A stretch of DNA of 53,895 nt from Clostridium grantii DSM 8605 (GTDB lineage Bacteria; Bacillota; Clostridia; Clostridiales; Clostridiaceae): the NCBI RefSeq assembly GCF_900129965.1, contig NZ_FQXM01000025.1, positions 1 to 53,895 on the forward strand. The letters run 5' to 3'. The translations under genes and the position numbers were made by a program. A model generated the notes under the pieces. That model had not been told where the DNA came from. It ran no database searches and saw only the letters and a list, made by a program, of their open reading frames with translations. Below are positions 1 to 8,295 of the stretch, one piece after another; positions within the stretch are counted from its first letter, which is position 1, and every line of letters begins with the position of its first letter.

Positions 1-879
1 AATAATTTAATAGTACAAGCACAAGATAATTATGATACTCTGAAAAAAACTTACGATGAATACCAAAGTTCATTAAAGGTAGAAGCAGAAGAAAATGCTG
101 AAAGTTCAGCTACCACCACTAGTACAAGTGCCACATCTGAAGCTCCAACTGAGAAACAGTTAGAAACAGCCTTAAAAGCTATAGATTCAGCAAAATCAGA
201 TTTAGCTAATTATAAAAATGGCTTTATTCTAAGCATAAAAACCTCTTTAGCTGAAAGTAAAACTGCTTTAAATTCTGTAAATAATAATATAAATACATTA
301 GATAATACAAATTCATTATCTGAGGATAAAACAAAGATTGGTTATATGGTTCAAATAAATGATCAAATAAATAGCTGTGAAGATAGTTTGAAACAACTAA
401 AGGATAATTTGGATAGTACAAATCAAAAAATAGAAAGTTGTACTATAAAAGCAGAATGTACTGGAACTATAAATACTTTATCAGAAGTAAATAAAGGAGA
501 TATATTGCAAGCAGCAACACAGGTAGCAACAATTCTACCTAATGAATCAAACCATAAAGTTATGTTATATATTTCAAATAAAGATATTGCTAATATAAAA
601 TTAAATCAAGAAATAAAATATAATTTCTTAGCTTTACCTTATAAAGAATACGGATATGTAACAGGAAAGATTGTAAAAATCAGTGCTGATACCACTATGG
701 ATAACGAATCAGGAAATAGCTACTATATAGCAGAAGGTTTAGTGGATAAAAATATTCTAGAAAACCATAAAAATGAAAAATCCGAATTAAAAACTGGAAT
801 GTTATGTAATGCTGAGGTGATAACTAGAGATGAAAAGCTATTGTATTATTTGCTTGAAAAAATAAATCTTAAAGACTGA
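1..879 (+). CDS. HlyD-family membrane fusion/export adaptor, 5' truncated by window edge
   Basis: The frame is open from base 1, so this is the C-terminal ~292 residues of a larger protein; the internal ATG at 346 is not the start. The visible part begins with heptad-like helices rich in K, E, N and S (coiled-coil hairpin), interrupted by a Ser/Thr/Ala-rich stretch (about residues 35-55 of the fragment). It then passes into the lipoyl/beta-barrel part typical of HlyD adaptors (AECTGTINTL near bases 454-483; a barrel segment with NQEIKYNF and GKIVKISADT). This resembles adaptors of bacteriocin or peptide ABC exporters, which span the wall side of the membrane. The cognate ABC transporter would lie upstream, outside the window. 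Family assignment is fairly sure; the substrate is unknown. Confidence 0.75.
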   Translation, partial: NNLIVQAQDNYDTLKKTYDEYQSSLKVEAEENAESSATTTSTSATSEAPTEKQLETALKAIDSAKSDLANYKNGFILSIKTSLAESKTALNSVNNNINTLDNTNSLSEDKTKIGYMVQINDQINSCEDSLKQLKDNLDSTNQKIESCTIKAECTGTINTLSEVNKGDILQAATQVATILPNESNHKVMLYISNKDIANIKLNQEIKYNFLALPYKEYGYVTGKIVKISADTTMDNESGNSYYIAEGLVDKNILENHKNEKSELKTGMLCNAEVITRDEKLLYYLLEKINLKD

Positions 880-891
880 TAAATAATTATA

Positions 892-947
892 AAAAAAACT
901 CCTTTTGATAATAACTTGTACAACAAGATATTACAAAAGGAGTTTTT
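892..947 (+). terminator. Rho-independent terminator after the HlyD-like gene
   Basis: AAAACTCCTTTTG pairs with CAAAAGGAGTTTT, with an inner CTTGT/ACAAG helix, followed by a short T run. It lies 13 nt after the stop codon. Confidence 0.85.
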
Positions 948-955
948 CTATTAAA

Positions 956-984
956 ACATAGTTACTTGAAACCAATCATATTAT
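956..984 (+). promoter_or_regulatory. Candidate sporulation (sigma-E-like) promoter of the csp gene
   Basis: ACATAGT (956-962), a 14-nt gap, then CATATTAT (977-984). Against the sigma-E consensus (KMATATT / CATACAMT) I count 5 of 7 and 6 of 8. The same CATATTAT octamer precedes the sleC-like gene. Inference from consensus only. Confidence 0.3.
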
Positions 985-1014
985 GTAATAATAATAAGCT
1001 TTAGGAGTAGTGTT

Positions 1015-4000
1015 TTGAAAAAGTTAGATGGATTATTAGATTTGCTACAAAATGTCCCAGGTGAAATTCTTAATAAGATTGCAGAGTTCTCCAATAATGA
1101 TGAAATAATTAAAGGCAACATAGAGCTGATTTCTTTGAGTGGTAGCGATGCTGATATTGTAAAAATTAAAATTGAAGCATTAGGTGGAAATTTTGAGGAT
1201 TTAGGGTATGGATTTGGAATAATTACTTTAGATTTTAAAGACTTAGATAAAGTTTCTTCTATTGAAGAAATACAATATCTTGAGCTACCTAAAACATTAT
1301 ATACTTCAAATTTTGAAAGTAATAGAGAAATTTGCGCAGTGGCAGTTTGGGACTTGTATCAGGTAACGGGAAAGGGAGTTTTAGTAGGCTTTATAGATTC
1401 TGGAATAGATTATACTCATCCAGCTTTTATGAACAAAGAGGGTGGAACTAGGATTGATTATATTTATGATCTTTCTCAAGGAAAGAAAGTTTGGGATAAA
1501 GTTGATATAGATAAAGCTTTATTATCCAAAGATCCTTATTCAATTGTTCCTGAAATAGATGCAAATGGGCACGGAACTCATATTGCAGGTATAGCTTGTG
1601 CAGGTGGGAATATAGAAAAAACTTATTATGGCGCTGCTTATGAGGCTAGTATTGCCATGGTTAAAATGACTGGAGTGGGGAAAGCTGATTTTGGTAAAAG
1701 TACTCAACTTATGAGAGGAATAAAGTTTCTAATAGATAAAAGTAAGCTTTTAAATAAACCACTGGTAATAAGTTTAAGTTTTAGTACCAATGACGGAGCT
1801 CATAATAGAAGCAGCTTACTAGAAAAATATATTAGTACGGTGTGTAGTTTAGAAAGAATAAATTTTGTGGTGGCTGCAGGAAATGAAGGGGACAGGGCTC
1901 ATCATGTAGGAGGAACTTTAAGAGAAAGTCAAAATATTTCCTTTGTAATGGCACAGGATGAAAGAACTCTTATCTTACAATTTTATAAGAATTTTTTAGA
2001 TGATATAAGTATTGAGATTAAATCTCCAATGGGACTTTTAACTGGAAAAATACAAATTAACAGAACTTATATTGAAGGAAATTTAGGTCAGGATAATTAT
2101 TTTATTTATAATAGTGGGCCTAAACCTTTTGATATTAATGGAGAAATTTTAATAAGTTTTGTTTCTGGAGAGGGTTATCTAACACCTGGTAATTGGGAAA
2201 TAAATATTTATAATGAAGGCACTACTTCAGGCACTTTTGATATCTGGATGCCAGTGGCAGAGGGGTTAAATATAAATACAAAGTTTTTAAAACCTGATGC
2301 TTATAATACCTTAGGAATACCAGCTACTGTGGTGAATGTGATTTCAGTAGGAAGTTATAATTATAATTCAGATTCTTTGTCTAGCTTTTCAGGTAGAGGA
2401 AAATTACTAGGAGAAAAACCAGATATTATGGCTCCAGGAGAAAATATTATAGCCCCTATTCCAGGTGGGTTTTATGATGCTTTATCAGGAACATCTATGG
2501 CAGCACCTCATGTAGCAGGTGGGGTAGCATTACTTGTGGAATGGGGAATTGTTAAAGGTAATGATGCTTTTATGTACGGGGATAGATTGAAATACTATTT
2601 ATTAAAAGGGGCAGCTCGGAATAGAAAAGATGTAAAATATCCAGGTCCATTATGGGGATATGGAGAATTATGCGTAAAAGGGGGTTTAGATTTGGCTAAC
2701 TTAAATCGAAATAATAGAGAAAGCTTACCACCAAGTAGTAAGGATTTTAATAAATACTTTTTTGATGAAAAGTATGGAAATTTTATTATTGAATATGAGG
2801 GAGATATAGCTAAAGTATTTGAAGGAATAGATTTTGGCGCTGTATTTGAACTAGATGAAAGATATGCAGTAGCTTTTGTAGACAATAGTAAAAGTTATGA
2901 TTTTTTTATTAGTACCACAGAAATAGTTTATATAGAAGAACCATCTATTTTTACACTTTCACAACTGTCTCCTATAGATGTTGCCAATATTTCTAGTTTT
3001 CATAATAATCCAAATTTTACGTTGAGAGGACAAGGAGTAATAGTTGGAATAATTGATACTGGTATTGATTATTTAAATGATGAATTTATTTATGAAGATG
3101 ATACTACAAGAATTATAAATATTTGGGACCAAAGTATAGAAGGAGAGGGGTCAGCTAGTGTATTTGGTGTAGGAAAAGAATATACTAGGGAAGAAATTAA
3201 TGAAGCAATAAAAGTTAAACAAAATGGTGGAGATCCATACACGGTGGTTAGAAGCAGAGATACTAATGGCCATGGTACTGCTATGGCAGGAATTGTAGGT
3301 GCTAGAGGTAAAAATCCAGAGGTGGTAGGAGCAGCTCCAGATAGTGAATTTCTTATAGTTAAAATGAGAGGAGCAAAAAAATCAATTTTAAAAGAAGAAG
3401 GGGTAGGAGAATTAGAAATACCTACTTATTGTAGTGCGGAATTGGTATTAGGTATAAAATACTTATATAACAAAGCTAGAGAATTAAGAAAACCTTTAGT
3501 TATATTATTGCCAGTTGAGACTAATAAAGGGGCTCATGATGGAAGTTCTATCATTGAAAGATATATAGATGAAATATCTAAAGTTAGGGGCTTGGCAGTA
3601 GTAACTGGAGCAGGTAATGAAGGAGCAGGAGATATACATGCTTCAGGTAGAATTGCAAGAACAGGAGAACAACAAGTCATAGAACTTAAAGTTGATCCAT
3701 TTCAAAATAACTTGAAATTTCAAATATGGTGCAAACAACCAGATAAAGTTTCTCTTGGAATTGTATCACCTTCAGGAGAAGTTATAGATAGAATACCCGC
3801 TAAGCTTAATGAAAAAGAAATAATTAAATTAGTATATGAAGGAAGCGTAATTACTGTGGATTATTCATTACCTGAAGAAATAACAGGGGATGAAAAAATA
3901 ACCATAAGAATACAAAATATAAGAGCGGGTATATGGAATTTTAAATTGTATGGAGATTATATTGTAAATGGAAGATATGATGCCTGGTTGCCTCAACGGG

Positions 4001-4446
4001 TTCTATTAAAAGAAGGAACTAGGTTTATCAATCCATCTCAAAATGTAACACTAACTGTGCCTTCTACCAGTGAAAAAGTTATTACGGCCGCTTATTATAA
4101 TCAAAACGCCAATACGCAGGTGTCAGATTCGGGAAGAGGATTTACAAGAGAGGGATTAGTAAAACCGGATATTGCAGCCGGTGGGGTAAATGTTAAAACA
4201 ATATCTAATGATGGAGGAACCACCACAATAACAGGAAGCAGTGCAGCGGCAGCAGTAACAGCAGGTGCTTGTGCTCAACTATTAGAATGGGGAATAGTGA
4301 AAGGAAATGATCCAACTATGTATTCCACAAAGATAAAAACCTATCTTATAAGAGGAGCGCAGCAAAGACCGGGGGATGTTTATCCTAATAGAACTTGGGG
4401 ATATGGGATGCTCGATATGAAAGGGGTATTTCAGGAGATAAGATAG
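1015..4446 (+). CDS. Double-length Csp-type subtilisin (CspB-CspA-like fusion), germination protease
   Basis: A 1143-residue protein made of two subtilase (S8) units. Unit 1 has Asp128 (FIDSGIDYTHP), His186 (NGHGTH), oxyanion Asn290 and Ser494 (SGTSMAAPH). Unit 2 has Asp681 (IIDTGIDY), His753 (NGHGTA), Asn868 and Ser1076 (TGSSAAAA). Each unit has an insert of over 100 residues between the oxyanion Asn and the Ser region, ending in a W(M/L)P motif, as expected for the Csp jelly-roll. There is no secretion signal; residues 1-90 look like a short prodomain. The start is TTG, with AGGAG about 7 nt upstream. Csp proteases cleave pro-SleC during spore germination, and a SleC-like gene lies two genes downstream. 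In C. difficile the second half of CspBA is catalytically dead; here both triads are present, although unit 2 has lost the usual Met-Ala-Ala-Pro-His context. No separate cspC is visible. Confidence 0.85.
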   Translation: MKKLDGLLDLLQNVPGEILNKIAEFSNNDEIIKGNIELISLSGSDADIVKIKIEALGGNFEDLGYGFGIITLDFKDLDKVSSIEEIQYLELPKTLYTSNFESNREICAVAVWDLYQVTGKGVLVGFIDSGIDYTHPAFMNKEGGTRIDYIYDLSQGKKVWDKVDIDKALLSKDPYSIVPEIDANGHGTHIAGIACAGGNIEKTYYGAAYEASIAMVKMTGVGKADFGKSTQLMRGIKFLIDKSKLLNKPLVISLSFSTNDGAHNRSSLLEKYISTVCSLERINFVVAAGNEGDRAHHVGGTLRESQNISFVMAQDERTLILQFYKNFLDDISIEIKSPMGLLTGKIQINRTYIEGNLGQDNYFIYNSGPKPFDINGEILISFVSGEGYLTPGNWEINIYNEGTTSGTFDIWMPVAEGLNINTKFLKPDAYNTLGIPATVVNVISVGSYNYNSDSLSSFSGRGKLLGEKPDIMAPGENIIAPIPGGFYDALSGTSMAAPHVAGGVALLVEWGIVKGNDAFMYGDRLKYYLLKGAARNRKDVKYPGPLWGYGELCVKGGLDLANLNRNNRESLPPSSKDFNKYFFDEKYGNFIIEYEGDIAKVFEGIDFGAVFELDERYAVAFVDNSKSYDFFISTTEIVYIEEPSIFTLSQLSPIDVANISSFHNNPNFTLRGQGVIVGIIDTGIDYLNDEFIYEDDTTRIINIWDQSIEGEGSASVFGVGKEYTREEINEAIKVKQNGGDPYTVVRSRDTNGHGTAMAGIVGARGKNPEVVGAAPDSEFLIVKMRGAKKSILKEEGVGELEIPTYCSAELVLGIKYLYNKARELRKPLVILLPVETNKGAHDGSSIIERYIDEISKVRGLAVVTGAGNEGAGDIHASGRIARTGEQQVIELKVDPFQNNLKFQIWCKQPDKVSLGIVSPSGEVIDRIPAKLNEKEIIKLVYEGSVITVDYSLPEEITGDEKITIRIQNIRAGIWNFKLYGDYIVNGRYDAWLPQRVLLKEGTRFINPSQNVTLTVPSTSEKVITAAYYNQNANTQVSDSGRGFTREGLVKPDIAAGGVNVKTISNDGGTTTITGSSAAAAVTAGACAQLLEWGIVKGNDPTMYSTKIKTYLIRGAQQRPGDVYPNRTWGYGMLDMKGVFQEIR

Positions 4447-4505
4447 CGTGATATTAATTATTAAACAATAATAATTTGACATAAAAAATCAAATAACATA
4501 CAATT

Positions 4506-4544
4506 ATCTTGTAAGACTTTACTATAAGCTTACAAGATTTTTTT
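4506..4544 (+). terminator. Rho-independent terminator after csp
   Basis: ATCTTGTAAG (4506-4515) pairs with CTTACAAGAT (4529-4538), followed by a seven-T tract. Confidence 0.85.
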
Positions 4545-4570
4545 ATAAACTAATCTAAGGAAGTGATTAA

Positions 4571-5236
4571 ATGAAAAACAAATATACGAAAAGTATAATG
4601 ATATTAATTATAATAATAATTGTTATTTTGTTATTAAAATTTTTAGGAGTCTTTAATTATTTAAATTTAGAAAATGTAAATGAAATAAACAAATGGATAA
4701 ATAGTTTTGGATTCTTTGGTCCTTTAGTATATATATTAATTTATATAGCAGTTTGCTTATTTTTCTTGCCAGGAGTGCCTATTACTATTATTGGAGCCTT
4801 AGCTTTTGGACCTATTTGGGGAACGGTTTGGGTATCTATTGGGTCTACTTTAGGAGCGGCATTATCATTTTTGGTAGGGAGATTTGTTGCTAGGGATATG
4901 GTGAGTAAGTGGGTAAATTCAAATCCACAATTAAAGAAAATAGATGAAGGTGTTGATAAACAAGGGTGGAGAATGCTTATGATTACTAGATTAGTACCTA
5001 TTTTCCCTTTTAATCTTCAAAATTATGTTTATGGTCTTACTAAAATAAATTTTTTCACTTATGTATTGGTTTCATGGATATGTATGATACCGGGGACAAT
5101 TGCTTATACCTTCGCAGCAGGAGCGATTATTAATGGGGGCAATATAAAAAACACTTTTATTTATCTAGGAATAGCAGCTGTAGCTTTTGTAGGATTATCT
5201 TTTTTACCTAAAGTATTTAAAAACAATAGAATATAG
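4571..5236 (+). CDS. TVP38/TMEM64 (DedA-like, VTT domain) membrane protein
   Basis: 221 residues. Hydrophobic segments lie near residues 9-27, 48-70, 75-105, 160-185 and 195-212. The VTT-domain core is visible: FLPGVPITIIGALAFGP, then GSTLGAALSFLVGRF, and later RLVPIFPFNLQNYVYGLTK. Members of this family act in membrane lipid scrambling or uptake, or in membrane homeostasis; the substrate cannot be read from sequence. The start is ATG with AAGGAAGTG upstream. It sits between csp and the sleC-like gene, with terminators before and after that group. A link to spore germination is suggested only by position. Confidence 0.85.
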   Translation: MKNKYTKSIMILIIIIIVILLLKFLGVFNYLNLENVNEINKWINSFGFFGPLVYILIYIAVCLFFLPGVPITIIGALAFGPIWGTVWVSIGSTLGAALSFLVGRFVARDMVSKWVNSNPQLKKIDEGVDKQGWRMLMITRLVPIFPFNLQNYVYGLTKINFFTYVLVSWICMIPGTIAYTFAAGAIINGGNIKNTFIYLGIAAVAFVGLSFLPKVFKNNRI

Positions 5237-5287
5237 AATTGAACCAACAACTTATAGGATTTTCTTTCACCTTTAAAATAAACACTT

Positions 5288-5296
5288 CATATTATA
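5288..5296 (+). promoter_or_regulatory. Candidate sporulation -10 element of the sleC-like gene
   Basis: CATATTATA matches the sigma-K -10 form (CATANNNTA) and matches the sigma-E form partly; TCACCTT at 5267-5273 could be a -35. The octamer is identical to the one before csp at 977-984. The sigma class cannot be fixed by eye. Confidence 0.3.
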
Positions 5297-5327
5297 AAGA
5301 GTGAAATAATATTCTAAGGAGTTTTAT

Positions 5328-6695
5328 ATGGCAAAGGGAAGACTTCAGATAAAGGCTTTAAAAGGTGAATCTTATGTTCCTATAGAAGGAGCAAAAATCA
5401 CAATAATTCAGGACAAAGTGGATAGTGGTAAAATCGAAAAAACTACTATCAGTAACTCATCAGGCGCAACAGAAGAATTAGAATTAAACACTCCCCCTTT
5501 AGAGAATTCTCAGAATCCTAGCGATTTATTGCCTTACGGATTTTGTGATATTAGGGTAGAAGCAAGTAATTTTGTTCCATTAATTATAAAGGGATGTCAG
5601 TTATATCCTGATACTTTAGCAGTACAAGAATGTAAATTAATAGCATCAACTGCAAGAAATAATGGCACTAGAGAAGTAAAAGAAACGGAAATAGTAAATA
5701 TTCAACCAAATACATTGGTAGGTAAGTATCCTCCTAAGATTCCGGAAGATCCAAACAAAATACTTCCACCACCAACTGGCGGAGTTGTGTTACCAGAACC
5801 AGTGGTTCCGGGGCTTATAGTTGTACATGCTGGAAGTCCAGAAGATCCATCAGCACCAAATTATACAATTCCATTCAAAGATTATATAAAAAATGTAGCA
5901 TCATGCGAAATATTTGCTACTTGGCCTGAAACAACAATTAGAGCAAATGTTTATTGTATTTTATCTTTTACATTAAATAGAATTTATACAGAATGGTATA
6001 GGGGAAAAGGAAAAGTTTATGATATTACCAGTTCCACTGCCTATGACCATGCTTTTTCTTATGGAAGAAATATTTATTCAAACATTAGTCGAATTGTGGA
6101 TGATATATTCTCAACTTATTTACAAAGACCAGGAAGAAAACAACCGTTACTTACTCAGTATTGTGATGGGCAAAAGGTTCAATGCCCTGGTTGGCTAACA
6201 CAATGGGGTAGCAAATATTTGGGAGATGAAGGAAAAGTTCCATACGAAATACTAACTAATTTTTACGGACCAAATCTTGAATTTAAGACAGCTAAAAAAG
6301 TGGAAGGAATTCCAATGTCTTACCCGGGATATATTTTAAAGCTTGGCTCAAGTGGAGAACCTGTTAGAACAATACAGAAATATTTAAACAGAATAGCTGT
6401 AGATTATCCAGCCATCCCAAAACAAATAGTAGATGGGGTGTATGGACAAAAAACAAAAGATGCAGTAAATACATTTCAAGGGATATTTTATTTGCCAACC
6501 ACTGGGGTGGTAAACTATCCAACCTGGTATTCTATATCTGATATTTATGTGGCAGTTACTAAAATTGCTGAATTGCAAAGTAGAAGTTCTAGGCAAATTG
6601 TACAAACTAGAAAAGTTATTAGTAAGGGTGTTTTTGTTCCTCCAACACCTTATATAGATTTTTTTACACCATCAATATACTATCCCAAAAACTAG
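5328..6695 (+). CDS. sleC: SleC-type spore cortex-lytic proenzyme
   Basis: 455 residues in the SleC layout. N-terminal pre/pro region (1-~153), beginning with a carboxypeptidase-regulatory-like strand pattern. Catalytic region (~154-320), with YIKNVASCEIFATWP and FTLNRIYTEWYRGKGK. C-terminal PG_binding_1 domain (~332-410; LKLGSSGEPVRTIQKYL, DGVYGQKTKDAVNTFQ). The stretch at 186-200 parallels the SpoIID active site (YLKxVVPSEMP), pointing to Glu194 as the lytic residue. SleC degrades cortex peptidoglycan at germination after Csp protease removes the propeptide; VVLPEP at 153-158 lies where the C. perfringens enzyme is matured (about residue 149/150). The ATG start has AAGGAG 10 nt before it. 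The Csp gene is 0.9 kb upstream, so substrate and activator are clustered. Confidence 0.85.
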   Translation: MAKGRLQIKALKGESYVPIEGAKITIIQDKVDSGKIEKTTISNSSGATEELELNTPPLENSQNPSDLLPYGFCDIRVEASNFVPLIIKGCQLYPDTLAVQECKLIASTARNNGTREVKETEIVNIQPNTLVGKYPPKIPEDPNKILPPPTGGVVLPEPVVPGLIVVHAGSPEDPSAPNYTIPFKDYIKNVASCEIFATWPETTIRANVYCILSFTLNRIYTEWYRGKGKVYDITSSTAYDHAFSYGRNIYSNISRIVDDIFSTYLQRPGRKQPLLTQYCDGQKVQCPGWLTQWGSKYLGDEGKVPYEILTNFYGPNLEFKTAKKVEGIPMSYPGYILKLGSSGEPVRTIQKYLNRIAVDYPAIPKQIVDGVYGQKTKDAVNTFQGIFYLPTTGVVNYPTWYSISDIYVAVTKIAELQSRSSRQIVQTRKVISKGVFVPPTPYIDFFTPSIYYPKN

Positions 6696-6696
6696 A

Positions 6697-6727
6697 AAAC
6701 TAGCAAGAAATTCTTGCTAGTTTTTTC
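6697..6727 (+). terminator. Rho-independent terminator after sleC
   Basis: AAAACTAGCAAGAA pairs with TTCTTGCTAGTTTT, followed by T residues, directly after the stop codon. Confidence 0.9.
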
Positions 6728-6761
6728 TTTAAAAACTTTTTAAAATAATTTTAAAAACTAC

Positions 6762-6790
6762 TTGAATAAGAAAAAACTTTGTGATAATAT
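6762..6790 (+). promoter_or_regulatory. Likely sigma-A promoter of the xyl operon
   Basis: TTGAAT (6762-6767), 17-nt spacer, TAATAT (6785-6790). A palindrome TTTATTA-TGA-TAATAAA (6861-6877), just before the xylA ribosome site, could be an operator, though in such AT-rich DNA it may be chance. Confidence 0.55.
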
Positions 6791-6890
6791 TAAATCAAGA
6801 AAACAATTACATATTACTTGGAAAAATTGCACACCAACTTTTTTCTTTAAGGTAATGTAGTTTATTATGATAATAAAGGAGTGTTAAATA

Positions 6891-8210
6891 ATGAGAGAAT
6901 ATTTTCCTAATGTAGCTAAAGTTAAATTTGAAGGTAGAGATTCAAAAAATTTATTTGCTTTTAAGTATTATAATCCAGATGAAGTAGTTGGCGACAAAAC
7001 TATGAAAGAACATTTGAGATATACATTATCATATTGGCATACATTAACAGGTGGAGGATCAGATCCTTTTGGTTCAGCTACAATGTTGAGACCTTGGGAT
7101 GATGCTGAAACATCTATAGAAATGGCAAAACAAAGATTAGAAGCTTCTTTTGAATTGATGGATAAATTAGATATTGAATACTTTGCATTCCATGATAGAG
7201 ATATTGCACCAGAAGGTAAAACTTTAGCAGAATCTAATGCTATCTTAGATGAGATTATTGATTATTGTGAAGAATTAATGAAAAAATATGATAAAAAACT
7301 TTTATGGGGAACAGCTAATTTATTCTCTAACCCAAGATTTGTACATGGAGCATCTACATCATGTAACGCAGATATTTTTGCTTTCTCAGCAGCTCAAATT
7401 AAGAAAGCTATGGAAATAACTAAAAGATTAGGTGGAAAAAACTATGTATTCTGGGGTGGTAGAGAAGGTTATGAAACTCTATTAAATACAGATATGAAAT
7501 TAGAGCAAGATAATTTAGCAAGACTTTTAAAAATGTCTGTGGATTATGCAAAAGAAATTGGTTTTGAAGGACAATTTTTAATTGAGCCAAAACCAAAAGA
7601 GCCTACAAAGCATCAATATGATTTTGATGTTGCAACAGTTATGGGATTCTTGAAAAATTATGGTTTAGATAAAGACTTTAAAGTAAATATAGAAGCAAAC
7701 CATGCTACTTTAGCACAACATACTTTCCAACATGAAGTGCACTTAGCAAGAATTAATGGTATTTTAGGTAGCCTTGACGTAAATCAAGGAGATCCAATGT
7801 TGGGATGGGATACTGACCAATTCCCTACAAATATTTACGATGCAGTTCTTGTTATGTATGAAGTATTAAAGAATGGTGGTATTCAGCCAGGTGGATTGAA
7901 CTTTGATGCCAAAGTTAGAAGAGCTTCTTTTGAACCAGAAGATTTATTCTTAGCTTACATCGCTGGAATGGATACATTTGCAAAAGGATTACAAATTGCT
8001 CAAAAACTTCTTGATGGTGAGGAACTTGAAACTTTTGTTAAAGAAAGATATTCAAGCTACACTGAAGGAATTGGAGCTCAAATAGTTGAAGGTAGTGTTG
8101 GTTTTAAAGAATTAGAAGCTTATGCTTTAGGAAATACTGAAATAGTTAATAAATCTGGAAGACAAGAAATGTTAGAAGGACTAGTTAATCAATATATTTA
8201 CAATAGCTAA
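6891..8210 (+). CDS. xylA: Xylose isomerase
   Basis: 439 residues, full length for the long (class II) xylose isomerases. The active-site segment FAFHDRDIAPEG places His101 and Asp104. The metal-site helix IEPKPKEPTKHQYD and the NIEANHATLAQHTF, GSLDVNQGD and WDTDQFPT motifs are intact. It converts D-xylose to D-xylulose in the cytoplasm. The ATG start has AAAGGAG about 9 nt upstream. It is the first gene of xylA-xylR-xylB, behind its own promoter. Confidence 0.97.
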   Translation: MREYFPNVAKVKFEGRDSKNLFAFKYYNPDEVVGDKTMKEHLRYTLSYWHTLTGGGSDPFGSATMLRPWDDAETSIEMAKQRLEASFELMDKLDIEYFAFHDRDIAPEGKTLAESNAILDEIIDYCEELMKKYDKKLLWGTANLFSNPRFVHGASTSCNADIFAFSAAQIKKAMEITKRLGGKNYVFWGGREGYETLLNTDMKLEQDNLARLLKMSVDYAKEIGFEGQFLIEPKPKEPTKHQYDFDVATVMGFLKNYGLDKDFKVNIEANHATLAQHTFQHEVHLARINGILGSLDVNQGDPMLGWDTDQFPTNIYDAVLVMYEVLKNGGIQPGGLNFDAKVRRASFEPEDLFLAYIAGMDTFAKGLQIAQKLLDGEELETFVKERYSSYTEGIGAQIVEGSVGFKELEAYALGNTEIVNKSGRQEMLEGLVNQYIYNS

Positions 8211-8238
8211 AGTGTTTCTAGCATAGAAAAGCAATCTA

Positions 8239-8279
8239 TAATATAATGTAGGGATGGGATACTTCCCTACATTATATTA
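8239..8279 (+). promoter_or_regulatory. 16-bp perfect inverted repeat between xylA and the ROK repressor
   Basis: TAATATAATGTAGGGA (8239-8254), a 9-nt loop, then TCCCTACATTATATTA (8264-8279), ending 16 nt before the repressor start codon. No T tract follows, so it is not a standard terminator. It could be an mRNA-stabilising or processing hairpin, an attenuator lowering repressor expression, or a XylR operator. Confidence 0.7.
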
Positions 8280-8295
8280 GATTAGTGGTGATAAG

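Noticed and set aside
6861..6877. TTTATTA-TGA-TAATAAA palindrome as a firm XylR operator
   Set aside because: Pure AT arms in very AT-rich DNA and no second copy; kept only as a remark.
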